A stretch of 64,000 nt of DNA from Hansschlegelia plantiphila (GTDB lineage Bacteria > Pseudomonadota > Alphaproteobacteria > Rhizobiales > Methylopilaceae), in the NCBI RefSeq assembly GCF_027922265.1, contig NZ_BSFI01000008.1:202001-266000 (forward strand). Direction: 5' to 3'. This document shows, piece by piece, positions 25,249-33,500 of this stretch. The notes below the pieces were generated by a model. That model had not been told where the DNA came from and ran no database searches. It saw only the letters and a program-made list of their open reading frames with translations. A program made the position numbers and the translations under genes. How positions within the stretch are numbered: position 1 is the first letter of the stretch; each line of letters begins with the position of its first letter.

Positions 25249-25917
25249 TCAGAACTTGTAGGTCACGCCCGCGCCGACGATCCACGGATTGATCTTGGCG
25301 TGGCCCGACACGTCGGCGCCGCCTGCCGTCAGCTCGATCTTCGGCTTCATGTGGACGTACTTCAGATCGACGTTCACGCCCCAGTGCTCGTCGATCATGT
25401 AATCGAAGCCGACCTGGGCCGCCGGACCGACGGAATTCTTCAGCCTGAGCTTCGACACCGCGCCGCCGGCGGCGTCCTCGCGGAAATAGATCGAGTAGTT
25501 GAGGCCGACGCCCACATAGGGTTTGAACGCGCCGAAATTCGTGAAGTGATACTGGGCGATCACGGTCGCGGGCAGCACCCACGTGTCTCCGACGTCGACG
25601 CCGGCCAGCGCCTTGCGACCCTTGATCGTATGCTTGGAGAAGCAGCAGATCGTCTCGACCGCGACGTTCGGCGTGAAGAAGTAGCTGATGTCGAGCTCGG
25701 GGACGACGCGGTCAGACACATGCGCGCTGCCGGAGACATTGAACTTAGCCGAGGAGTTGGGAAGCACGCCGATCGCGCGCACGCGCACCATCCAGGGGTT
25801 CCACTCCGGCGCCGTCGCCACCGCCGGCGCATCCGTCGCGATGTCCGCCGCGGACGCCGCCCCCGTCCATGCCGCGGCCGCCAGCAGAGCCGCGGCCGCC
25901 GTTTTCAACACTGTCAT
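25249..25917 (-). CDS. ompW: OmpW family outer membrane protein
   Basis: The 222-residue protein has a signal peptide (VLKTAAAALLAAAAWTGAASA) and the eight-stranded OmpW barrel pattern: NPWMVRVRAIGVLPN, VPELDISYFFTPNVAVETICCFSKHTI, GAFKPYVGVGLNYSIYF, GFDYMIDEHWGVNVDLKYVHMKP and a terminal aromatic residue (VTYKF). OmpW forms a small channel for hydrophobic solutes and is part of the Fnr regulon in several bacteria. An FNR box lies 75 bases upstream. Confidence 0.93.
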   Translation of the reverse strand: MTVLKTAAAALLAAAAWTGAASAADIATDAPAVATAPEWNPWMVRVRAIGVLPNSSAKFNVSGSAHVSDRVVPELDISYFFTPNVAVETICCFSKHTIKGRKALAGVDVGDTWVLPATVIAQYHFTNFGAFKPYVGVGLNYSIYFREDAAGGAVSKLRLKNSVGPAAQVGFDYMIDEHWGVNVDLKYVHMKPKIELTAGGADVSGHAKINPWIVGAGVTYKF

Positions 25918-25991
25918 CGAAGTCCCCTGAGAAATCCGGGCGCCATTGTCTCGGCGCGGCCAGACACTCGAAGATTCCGAGGACTAACGCC

Positions 25992-26005
25992 TTGACCCAG
26001 ATCAA
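25992..26005 (-). promoter_or_regulatory. FNR-type box upstream of ompW
   Basis: TTGAC-CCAG-ATCAA (plus-strand reading) has one mismatch to the palindromic consensus. It is 75 bases from the ompW start and about 160 bases from the divergent kinase-fusion gene. Confidence 0.75.
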
Positions 26006-26162
26006 CAATCAATTCACCGCAAGCGCCTAGAGAATTCCCTTTCGCCACGACAGGCTCGTTTGATCGGCTCACGCCATGCCGCCGAAGCCTCCATCGACGC
26101 CGACCGAACACAGGCCGCGCCGCCGGGTTGCGCCTGCGGCGATGCGCGGCGAAAGCTTAGAA

Positions 26163-27659
26163 ATGACCACCCCCGAGGACGCCCAGCAGGCGACTGTCGA
26201 GTTCCTGAAGGCCCGGCTCGGCCCGGAGGTCGAGGTGAGCCGCACGCATATCTCCGTCATCCTGCTGGGGCGGGACACGGTGTGGAAGCTGAAGCGCGCG
26301 GTGACGCTGCCCTATGTCGACTTCACCCTGAGCGAGACCAGGCTTCGCGACTGCGAGCGGGAGCTCGACCTCAACCGCCGCACCGCGCCCACGCTCTATC
26401 GGGCGGTCCGGCGGGTGACGCGCACAAGCGACGGCCTGGAGCTCGACGGCGCCGGCGAGCTCGTCGACGCCGTCGTCGAAATGGCGCGGTTTCCGAGCGA
26501 CGCATTGCTCGACCGCATGGCCGGGCGCGGCGAGCTGACCCCGAGGCTCGTGACGCGGCTGGCGGGCGCCGTCGCGGCCCTTCACGAGACCGCGCCTGTC
26601 GACCGCGCCGGTTCGGGCGCCGCGCGATTGGCGGCGGTGATGGCGGGGAACGAACGCTCCCTGCGCGAGGCGAGCGCGTTCGAGCCCCGAGCGGTGAAGG
26701 ATTACTGCGCCGCCGCCGGGCGCGCGCTCGATCGCCACGCCGCGCTGCTCGACGCGCGGGCCCGGGCCGGCGCCGTCGTGCGCGGACATGGCGACCTCCA
26801 TCTCGCGAACATCTGCCTGTGGGACGGCGAGCCGACGCTGTTCGACTGCCTGGAGTTCGACGACGAACTCGCCACCACCGACAGGCTCTACGATCTCGCC
26901 TTCCTGCTGATGGACCTGTGGCGGCTCGATCTTCGGGCGCTCGCCAATCTGGCGTTGAACCGCTACCTCGACCGCATCGACGACGAGGACGGGCTTGGCG
27001 CGCTGCCGCTCTTCATGTCGGTGCGCGCAGCCGTCCGGGCGCATGTCGCGGCGTTGCAGGCGGGGTCCGACGCCGCGAAGCTCGGGACGGCGCGGAACTA
27101 CCTCGCGCTCGCGCGCAGGCTGCTGGAGCCGCAGCCGCCCAAGCTCGTCGCGATCGGCGGATTCTCAGGCTCGGGCAAGTCGACCGTCGCGGCGGCGCTG
27201 GCGCATGACGTCGGCCCGCCGCCGGGGGCGCGCATTCTCGCGAGCGACCGTATCCGCAAGGCGATGTTCGGCCAGTCTCCCGAGACCGCGCTGCCCGCCG
27301 AGGCGTATTGGGCGGAGGTCACCGCCGAGGTCTACGACCGCATCGCCGTCAGGGCGCAGGCGGTTCTGAAGACGGGTCACGGCGTCGTCGCGGAGGCGAC
27401 CTTCTCGTCGGAGGCCGAGCGCCTCCAGATCGAGGCTGCGGCGGGCGAGGCCGCCGCAGCGTTCCAGGGGGTATGGCTGGACGTCGATGAGCGGCGGCTC
27501 CGCGAGCGCGTCCTGCGCCGGCGGGGCGACGTCTCGGACGCCGACGTCGCGGTGCTCGACCGCCAACTCGAACGCGGCGCCGGGACGGTGGACTGGCGAC
27601 GCGTCGACGCCACGGGCGACGCGGCCGCCATCGCCGCGGGGATCAGGGCCGACGGCTGA
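26163..27659 (+). CDS. Aminoglycoside-phosphotransferase-like / P-loop kinase fusion
   Basis: This 498-residue protein fuses two kinase folds. The N-terminal half (about 10-320) is APH-like: VWKLKRAV carries the ATP lysine, VRGHGDLHLANICLW the catalytic HGDxHxxN loop and LFDCLEFDDELATTDRLYDLAFL the magnesium-binding Asp region. The C-terminal half begins with Walker A GGFSGSGKST (about 342-351) and has ASDRIRKAMFG, typical of gluconate- or zeta-like small-molecule kinases. The family is widespread but its substrate is unknown. I use ATG 26163; other in-frame starts are at 26142 and 26076. It is convergent with xfp. Confidence 0.85.
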   Translation: MTTPEDAQQATVEFLKARLGPEVEVSRTHISVILLGRDTVWKLKRAVTLPYVDFTLSETRLRDCERELDLNRRTAPTLYRAVRRVTRTSDGLELDGAGELVDAVVEMARFPSDALLDRMAGRGELTPRLVTRLAGAVAALHETAPVDRAGSGAARLAAVMAGNERSLREASAFEPRAVKDYCAAAGRALDRHAALLDARARAGAVVRGHGDLHLANICLWDGEPTLFDCLEFDDELATTDRLYDLAFLLMDLWRLDLRALANLALNRYLDRIDDEDGLGALPLFMSVRAAVRAHVAALQAGSDAAKLGTARNYLALARRLLEPQPPKLVAIGGFSGSGKSTVAAALAHDVGPPPGARILASDRIRKAMFGQSPETALPAEAYWAEVTAEVYDRIAVRAQAVLKTGHGVVAEATFSSEAERLQIEAAAGEAAAAFQGVWLDVDERRLRERVLRRRGDVSDADVAVLDRQLERGAGTVDWRRVDATGDAAAIAAGIRADG

Positions 27660-27670
27660 GCCGGAGTTCG

Positions 27671-30073
27671 TCAGCCGGCGGTCTTCCTGCCCGGCCAGGT
27701 CCACTCCCTGATTTCCGGCATGTCCTCGCCATGCTCGCGGATATAGGCGGCATGAGCCGTCAGCCGGTCGCGGAAGCGCTGCGCGACGCCGGCCGCCGCC
27801 ACCGCCAGACCGGGCACGCGCTCGATGACCTCGATCGCGAGGTGGAACCGGTCGAGCTCGTTCATGACCAGCATGTCGAAGGCGGTCGTCGTGGTGCCCT
27901 CCTCCATGTAGCCGCGGACGTGCATCCGGCCGTGATTGGCGCGGTTGTAGGTCAGGCGGTGAATGAGGTGGGGGTAGCCGTGATAGGCGAAGATCACCGG
28001 CTTGTCGCGCGTGAACAGCCCGTCGAACACGGCGTCGTCGAACCCATGAGGATGCTGGTCCTTGCCCTGAAGCGTCATCAGGTCGACCACGTTGATCACG
28101 CGGATCCGCAGCTCGGGCAGCGCCTCGCGGAGAAGCGCTGTGGCGGCCAGCGTCTCGATCGTCGGCACGTCGCCGCAGCAGGCCATGACGACGTCGGGCT
28201 CGAGGCCCTCCGCCTCGCTGCCGGCCCATTGCCAGATGCCGGCGCCGCTCGCGCAATGCAGGGCGGCCTCGTCGACGGCGAGCCATTGCGGCGCGGGCGC
28301 CTTGCCGGCGACGATGACGTTGATGCGGTCGTAGGTCCGCAGGCAATGGTCCGTCACCCAGAGCAGGCAGTTTGCGTCCGGCGGGAAGTAGATCCGGCCG
28401 ATGTCGGCCTTCTTGTTCGCGACGAGATCGACGAAGCCCGGATCCTGATGGCTGAAGCCGTTGTGGTCCTGCTGCCAGACATGGGAGGTCAGCAGGTAAT
28501 TGAGCGAGGCCACCGGCCGCCGCCAGGGCAGGTCTCGCGAGACCTTCAGCCATTTGGCGTGCTGGTTCACCATCGAATCCACGATGTGGATGAAGGCCTC
28601 GTAGCACGAGAACAGCCCGTGCCGGCCCGTGAGCAGGTAGCCCTCCAGCCAGCCCTGGCAGAGGTGCTCGCTCAGAACCTCCATGACCCGGCCATCCTGA
28701 CCGAGGTGGACGTCGTAGGGCTCGATCTTCTCCATCCAGGCCCGCTCGGTGACATCGAGCACCGCATCGAGGCGGTTGGAGGCGGTCTCGTCGGGGCCGA
28801 CGATGCGGAAGTTCCGCCCCTCGGCGTTGAGCTCCATGACGTCTCTCAGGAACCGTCCCATCACCCGCGTCGCCTCGGCGACGGAAGCCCCCGGCGCGTC
28901 CACCGCGACCGCGTGGCTCCGGTAGTCCGGCATCTTCAGCTCGCGCTTCAGGAGCCCGCCATTCGCATGCGGATTGGCGCCCATGCGGCGTTCCCCGGAA
29001 GGAGCGAGGGCCTGCAGCTCCGGCCGCAGGCGTCCGTCGGCGTCGAACAGCGTCTCGGGCTCGTAGCCCCTCATCCACGCCTCGAGCAGCTTGAGATGCG
29101 CCGGGTCGCCATGGGCGTCGGCGATCGGGACCTGGTGGGAGCGCCAGAATCCCTCGACCTTCTTGCCGTCGACCTCCTTGGGGCCGGTCCAGCCCTTGGG
29201 GCTGCGCAGGATGATCATCGGCCAGCGCGGCCGCCGGGCGGACGAGCCGGCGTTGCGCGCCTCGCTCTGGATCGCGCGGATCCGGTCGACGACGGCGTCG
29301 AGCTCGCGGGCCATGAGCTGGTGCATCGCCTCCGGCTCGTCGCCTTCGACGAAGAAAGGCTCGTAGCCGTAGCCGACGAACAGACTGCGAAGCTCGTCCT
29401 CGTCCATGCGGGCGAGCAGGGTCGGGTTGGCGATCTTGTAGCCGTTGAGATGCAGGATCGGCAGCACCGCGCCGTCGGTGACGGGGTTCAGGAACTTGCT
29501 GGAGTGCCACGAGGCGGCGAGCGGCCCGGTCTCCGCCTCGCCGTCGCCGACGACGCAGGCGACGATGAGATCGGGGTTGTCGAAAGCGGCGCCGAAAGCG
29601 TGGACGAGGGCATAGCCAAGCTCGCCGCCCTCATGAATCGAGCCGGGCGTCTCAGGCGCCGCGTGGCTGGGAATGCCTCCGGGGAACGAGAACTGCCGGA
29701 ACAGCTTGCGGATCCCGTCGGCGTTCTGGCCGATGTCCGGATAGATCTCGCTGTAGGAGCCCTCGAGATAGGTGTTCGCCACCATGCCCGGACCGCCATG
29801 GCCGGGACCGCAGACATAGAGCACGTCGAGGTCGCGCGCGCGGATCACACGGTTCAGATGGGCGTAGACGAAGTTCAGCCCCGGCGTGGTGCCCCAGTGG
29901 CCGAGCAGCCGCGGCTTGACGTGCTCCGGCTGGAGCGGGGCGCGCAGCAGCGGATTGTCGAGCAGGTAGATCTGCCCGACCGAAAGATAGTTCGCCGCGC
30001 GCCAGTAGCGGTCGATCAGGTTGAGTTCGGCCACGGAGAGCGGACCGGAGCACAGTTCTGCGCAGTCATTCAT
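27671..30073 (-). CDS. xfp: Xylulose-5-phosphate/fructose-6-phosphate phosphoketolase
   Basis: The 800-residue thiamine-diphosphate enzyme splits xylulose-5-P or fructose-6-P with phosphate to give acetyl phosphate plus a triose or tetrose phosphate. Signatures include [45 protein letters not shown], the ThDP-binding [23 protein letters not shown] and [11 protein letters not shown] near the C-terminus. Full length for the family. It has its own FNR box 120 bases upstream, so acetyl phosphate would be made when oxygen is low. Confidence 0.97.
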   Translation of the reverse strand: MNDCAELCSGPLSVAELNLIDRYWRAANYLSVGQIYLLDNPLLRAPLQPEHVKPRLLGHWGTTPGLNFVYAHLNRVIRARDLDVLYVCGPGHGGPGMVANTYLEGSYSEIYPDIGQNADGIRKLFRQFSFPGGIPSHAAPETPGSIHEGGELGYALVHAFGAAFDNPDLIVACVVGDGEAETGPLAASWHSSKFLNPVTDGAVLPILHLNGYKIANPTLLARMDEDELRSLFVGYGYEPFFVEGDEPEAMHQLMARELDAVVDRIRAIQSEARNAGSSARRPRWPMIILRSPKGWTGPKEVDGKKVEGFWRSHQVPIADAHGDPAHLKLLEAWMRGYEPETLFDADGRLRPELQALAPSGERRMGANPHANGGLLKRELKMPDYRSHAVAVDAPGASVAEATRVMGRFLRDVMELNAEGRNFRIVGPDETASNRLDAVLDVTERAWMEKIEPYDVHLGQDGRVMEVLSEHLCQGWLEGYLLTGRHGLFSCYEAFIHIVDSMVNQHAKWLKVSRDLPWRRPVASLNYLLTSHVWQQDHNGFSHQDPGFVDLVANKKADIGRIYFPPDANCLLWVTDHCLRTYDRINVIVAGKAPAPQWLAVDEAALHCASGAGIWQWAGSEAEGLEPDVVMACCGDVPTIETLAATALLREALPELRIRVINVVDLMTLQGKDQHPHGFDDAVFDGLFTRDKPVIFAYHGYPHLIHRLTYNRANHGRMHVRGYMEEGTTTTAFDMLVMNELDRFHLAIEVIERVPGLAVAAAGVAQRFRDRLTAHAAYIREHGEDMPEIREWTWPGRKTAG

Positions 30074-30192
30074 CTTCAGAGCCTCGCATCCGATGCGTCC
30101 CGATCATCGACGCCGGCGCACGGAGGGTTCCGCCGCCGACGTCGGTCGCGAACGCCGAAGACAGAGACGTAGCAGGCGCCGCGCGGCTTTTG

Positions 30193-30206
30193 TTGCGCAA
30201 GATCAA
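30193..30206 (-). promoter_or_regulatory. FNR-type box upstream of xfp
   Basis: TTGCG-CAAG-ATCAA has one perfect half (ATCAA) and TTG of the other. It lies in the gap between pqqC and xfp, 120 bases from the xfp start; two mismatches make it the weakest of the seven. Confidence 0.5.
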
Positions 30207-30231
30207 GCCGACGGTATGTTCGCCGGCTCAA

Positions 30232-30984
30232 TCAGGCGGCGGCGAGACGTTCGCCAAGATCCGCCGGCTCGAACGCCCCGGGGGCCGGCTTCGCGTAGAC
30301 ATAGGCGTGTTCGAGCGCGTCGAGCATCGACCAGAGCATGGCGCATTTGAACTCGAGCGCGGCCACCACGTCCTGCTGCTGCTCCGGCGTCCGCGCATGC
30401 GCCTTGACGAAGGCGAGCGCGCAGTCGCTGTCCCGCTTCGCCTGGATCGGACGCCTGGTGAAATAAGCAAGCGTCGCCGGGGTGACGTAGTCGTAGTGCG
30501 CGAGCATGCCCGCGGTGCGGACCTGGATGACGCTCGGAGAGAACAGCTCCGTCAGCGACGAGGCCACGGCCGCGAGCAGCGACTGCTCACGGACGAACGT
30601 CAGGTAGGCTGTGACGGCGAATTTGGTCGCGGGCAGAGCGAGCCGCCCGGACATGACCGCCTCGCGATCGAGCCCGAGATCGTCGGTGAGCTTCAGCCAG
30701 CGCGCGATCCCGCCGTCGCCGTCGTGATCGCCGTCGTGATCGACGATGCGCTGGCGCCACTCCCGCCGGAGCGCGACGTCGTCCATGCGCGAAAGGATCG
30801 CGGCGTCCTTCCGGGGGATGCAGGCCTGGTAGAGATAGCGGTTCAGCGCCCACGCCTCGACCTCGCCGCGCGAGCACTGTCCGGACTGAAGCCGGATCTG
30901 AAAGGGATGGCGGTGGTGGTAGCGTTCGGCTCCGACCTCACGGAGCTTCGCCTCAAGCTCCTCACTCGTCAGAAGGTCCGGCAT
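30232..30984 (-). CDS. pqqC: PqqC-like pyrroloquinoline-quinone synthase, stand-alone
   Basis: The 250-residue protein matches PqqC along its length: GAERYHHRHPFQIRL, WALNRYLYQACIPRKDAAILSRM, REWRQRIVDHDGD, SLTELFSPSVIQVRTAGMLAHYDYV and FKCAMLWSMLDALEHAYV. PqqC performs the final ring closure and eight-electron oxidation using oxygen. The catalytic His in IVDHDG and the His-Tyr pair in LAHYDYV are present. GGAGA precedes the ATG at 30984. No pqqA, B, D or E is nearby; it is the second gene after hemN, with 94 bases between them, under a perfect FNR box. Confidence 0.88.
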   Translation of the reverse strand: MPDLLTSEELEAKLREVGAERYHHRHPFQIRLQSGQCSRGEVEAWALNRYLYQACIPRKDAAILSRMDDVALRREWRQRIVDHDGDHDGDGGIARWLKLTDDLGLDREAVMSGRLALPATKFAVTAYLTFVREQSLLAAVASSLTELFSPSVIQVRTAGMLAHYDYVTPATLAYFTRRPIQAKRDSDCALAFVKAHARTPEQQQDVVAALEFKCAMLWSMLDALEHAYVYAKPAPGAFEPADLGERLAAA

Positions 30985-31078
30985 CGCATCTTCTCCCTGA
31001 TGGCCGTCGTTGCTCGACGTGTCCCGCAAGCTTTTTCCGTCGGTCGCGGCGGCGGCGCCGGGCCAGATCAAGCGCGCG

Positions 31079-32428
31079 CTACGCGGCCATCGAATGGCGC
31101 GTTCCGACCCCGAGATAGGAGTCGAAGGCGCTCGCCACGACGCGCGCGAGCGCGGGCCCGTCCCTGACGATCACCAGGCGGTCGCCGTAGTAGCGCAGGA
31201 AGTCCGAGCGCCGCAGCGGCTCGAGCGCCTCGAGGTCGAGGGCGAAGACGCTCGCCTTCACGCCGTGGCGACGCGCGACCGCGTCGAGGTCGACTTCGAA
31301 GAAGCACATGATCTGCTCGATGACGTCGGCGCGCAGCCGGTCGTCCGCGCCAAGCGCCCGGCCCCGCGCCGTCGGGAGCCGGCCCTCGTCGATCGCTCTC
31401 GCCCAGCCGCCGACGTCGGACGCGTTCTGGGCGTAGCCCTGCGGCAGCCGGCTGATCGACGAAGCGCCGACGCCGATGAGCGTCTCGGCGCCGTCCGTCG
31501 TGTACCCCTGGAAATTCCGGCGCAGCGACCGCGAGGACGCCGCGCCCGCCATCGCGTCGCCCGGTCGCGCAAAGTGGTCGATGCCGACGGCGACATAGCC
31601 CGCCTCGTCGAGCACCTCGCGCGCCGTCTGGGCGAGCGCAAGTCTCAGCGCGGCGTCCGGCAGGGTCGACGGATCGATCAGACGCTGGTTCGGGCGCGCG
31701 TCCGGAACATGGGCGTAGCCGAACAGCGCGATGCGGTCGGGCGCGAGATCGACGGCCTCGCGCACGGTGTTCCGGATTGAAGCCTGCGTCTGGCGGGGGA
31801 GCCCGTAAATCAGGTCGAAATTCAGGTTCGACACGCCTCCGCGCCGGAGCAGCGAGACCGCGGACGCGACCGTTCTGATCGATTGCAGCCGCCCTATCGC
31901 GGTCTGCACGGCCTGGTCGAAATCCTGGACGCCGAGGCTCGCCCGGTTCACCCCGGCGGCGGAGAGCCGGGCCACGGCCGAAGAGTCGACGAAGCGGGGA
32001 TCCAGTTCGATCGCGTGCTCGGCGGCGGGCGCCACGTCCCAGCGGCGGCGGATGTCCGCGACGATGTCGGCGAAGGCGTCGCCGAGAAGCAGACTGGGCG
32101 TCCCGCCGCCCCAGTGGATGTGGGAGATCTGCCGGCGGCCGATCCTGTCCGAGACGAGCGCCAGCTCCTTCCGCAGGCGGACGGCGTAGTCCAGGAGCGG
32201 CTCGTCGCGGCGCGTCGCGCGGGTCGTGCAGCCGCAATAATGGCAGATCGACCGGCAGAACGGCACGTGCAGATAGAGCGAGACGGGCGCCGGCGACGAC
32301 GCCTGCCCCTCCAGCCAGGACGCATAGACCCCGCCGTCGACGTCGTCCCTGAAATGGGGCGCGGTCGGATACGAGGTGTATCGCGGAACCTGGCGGCTCA
32401 CAAAGTCGGTCAGCGTCAGCGGGATCAT
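31079..32428 (-). CDS. hemN: Oxygen-independent coproporphyrinogen III oxidase
   Basis: The 449-residue radical-SAM enzyme decarboxylates coproporphyrinogen III without oxygen. The cluster cysteines are C58, C62 and C65 in CRSICHYCGC (C67 is the conserved following Cys). The N-terminus has YTSYPTAPHF, and HIHWGGGTPSLL is the SAM-binding GGTP motif; the C-terminal HemN domain contains GVGASSISRLPQGYAQN. The size and YTSYPT motif mark a genuine HemN rather than the shorter HemW. A perfect FNR box sits 35 bases before the start. Confidence 0.96.
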   Translation of the reverse strand: MIPLTLTDFVSRQVPRYTSYPTAPHFRDDVDGGVYASWLEGQASSPAPVSLYLHVPFCRSICHYCGCTTRATRRDEPLLDYAVRLRKELALVSDRIGRRQISHIHWGGGTPSLLLGDAFADIVADIRRRWDVAPAAEHAIELDPRFVDSSAVARLSAAGVNRASLGVQDFDQAVQTAIGRLQSIRTVASAVSLLRRGGVSNLNFDLIYGLPRQTQASIRNTVREAVDLAPDRIALFGYAHVPDARPNQRLIDPSTLPDAALRLALAQTAREVLDEAGYVAVGIDHFARPGDAMAGAASSRSLRRNFQGYTTDGAETLIGVGASSISRLPQGYAQNASDVGGWARAIDEGRLPTARGRALGADDRLRADVIEQIMCFFEVDLDAVARRHGVKASVFALDLEALEPLRRSDFLRYYGDRLVIVRDGPALARVVASAFDSYLGVGTRHSMAA

Positions 32429-32462
32429 CCGCTGATCGTGGCTGCAGCCCGGCCGTCATGCG

Positions 32463-32476
32463 TTGATCCAGATCAA
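32463..32476 (-). promoter_or_regulatory. Perfect FNR box of hemN-pqqC
   Basis: TTGAT-CCAG-ATCAA is a perfect palindrome 35 bases from the hemN start codon. Confidence 0.85.
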
Positions 32477-32575
32477 GTCCCGGCGCCGGCTTCGAGCACG
32501 ACCAGATCGCCGCGTCGGCGCCCGCGGGTCTGGACCGGCTCTCCGCATTCGGCGTTCGGGTTCGCCGCCCTTTGC

Positions 32576-32589
32576 TTGAGGCAGATCAA
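32576..32589 (+). promoter_or_regulatory. FNR-type box of the second universal stress gene
   Basis: TTGAG-GCAG-ATCAA has one mismatch and lies 60 bases upstream of the Usp start at 32649. It is separate from the hemN box 100 bases away. Confidence 0.75.
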
Positions 32590-32648
32590 GGAGCGCGCGT
32601 CCGGTCCGTGAGACCGTCTTCCCGAACACTGGAAGAGGAGAGACGTCC

Positions 32649-33221
32649 ATGTCGTCCGCAGCCATCTCCATCGTCGCCGTCGAGGAGAACCTCGCCGCCG
32701 CGCCGCAGCCCGCCCCCTACAGCCGAATCCTGATCCCGACCGACGGCAGCGATCTGGCGCAGGAAGCGGTCGCCGAGGCGCTGAAGCTCGCGGCCCGGAT
32801 CGGCGCCTCCGTGGTCTTCCTGACGGTCAACAAGCCGTTCCACATGCTGGCGCTGTCGGCCGCGCAGGTGGAGGACGCCCGGTCCGACTATGAGCGCCAC
32901 GCAGACGCGCACGCCGACAGGATCCTGGACAAGGTCGGGGCGGCCGCGCTCGAGGCCGGCGTTCCCTTCGAGTCCGTGCGCCGATGGGGCGCGGAGCCCT
33001 ATCTCGAAATCATCGACGTTGCGCACGAGCGCGTATGCGACCTGATCGCGATGGCGAGCCATGGCCGCAAGGGCCTGTCGGCGATCCTGCTCGGCTCCGT
33101 CACGACCAAGGTGCTGACGCACTCCTCGATCCCGGTGCTGGTGTGCCGCAAGGCGCCGGCGGCCCGAGCGCCGTCGGTGGAAACCCTCGAGGGCTATCTC
33201 GCCGGCGTCGGCGTCGCCTGA
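32649..33221 (+). CDS. Universal stress protein, single domain
   Basis: The 190-residue protein has one UspA domain (about 24-168): SRILIPTDGSDLAQEAVAEALKLA at the start, and ASHG-x9-GS (IAMASHGRKGLSAILLGSVT) as the ATP-binding loop, ending with SSIPVLVCR. An N-terminal Ala/Pro-rich extension of 22 residues and a short C-terminal tail flank it. AGAGGAGAGACGTCC precedes the ATG. The FNR box upstream places it with the low-oxygen set. A GC hairpin without a U-run (33236-33260) follows. Confidence 0.93.
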   Translation: MSSAAISIVAVEENLAAAPQPAPYSRILIPTDGSDLAQEAVAEALKLAARIGASVVFLTVNKPFHMLALSAAQVEDARSDYERHADAHADRILDKVGAAALEAGVPFESVRRWGAEPYLEIIDVAHERVCDLIAMASHGRKGLSAILLGSVTTKVLTHSSIPVLVCRKAPAARAPSVETLEGYLAGVGVA

Positions 33222-33500
33222 TTCCTCGTCTGAAAGGCGGACCGCGGAAGCGCGTCCGCCCGGCGAAGCCGCCGCGGAGACGCGCCTTCGCTTGACGCCT
33301 GGAGGCGGGCCCGGCTTCCATAAGCGTGGCAGCCGCGGCCCGGCCGACAGGCGGCCGGGCTGACGGGCATGCGGACGGCGAGACGGCTGTCTCCCGGATC
33401 GTCGGCCGCCTTCAGGGCGTCTCCGAAAGACCTGAGCGATCCGCGCGCCCGAGACGGCGTCGCCGTTCCGGCGCCGGCGCTCGCTTCGCTTCTCTCCCGG

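Noticed and set aside
27731..30172. An 813-codon open frame on the plus strand
   Set aside because: It is antisense to phosphoketolase along its whole length and has no recognisable domain.
31066..31073. A half FNR site (AGATCAA) just upstream of pqqC
   Set aside because: The other half is absent (GC-rich), and it overlaps the end of hemN; pqqC is better explained by read-through from hemN.
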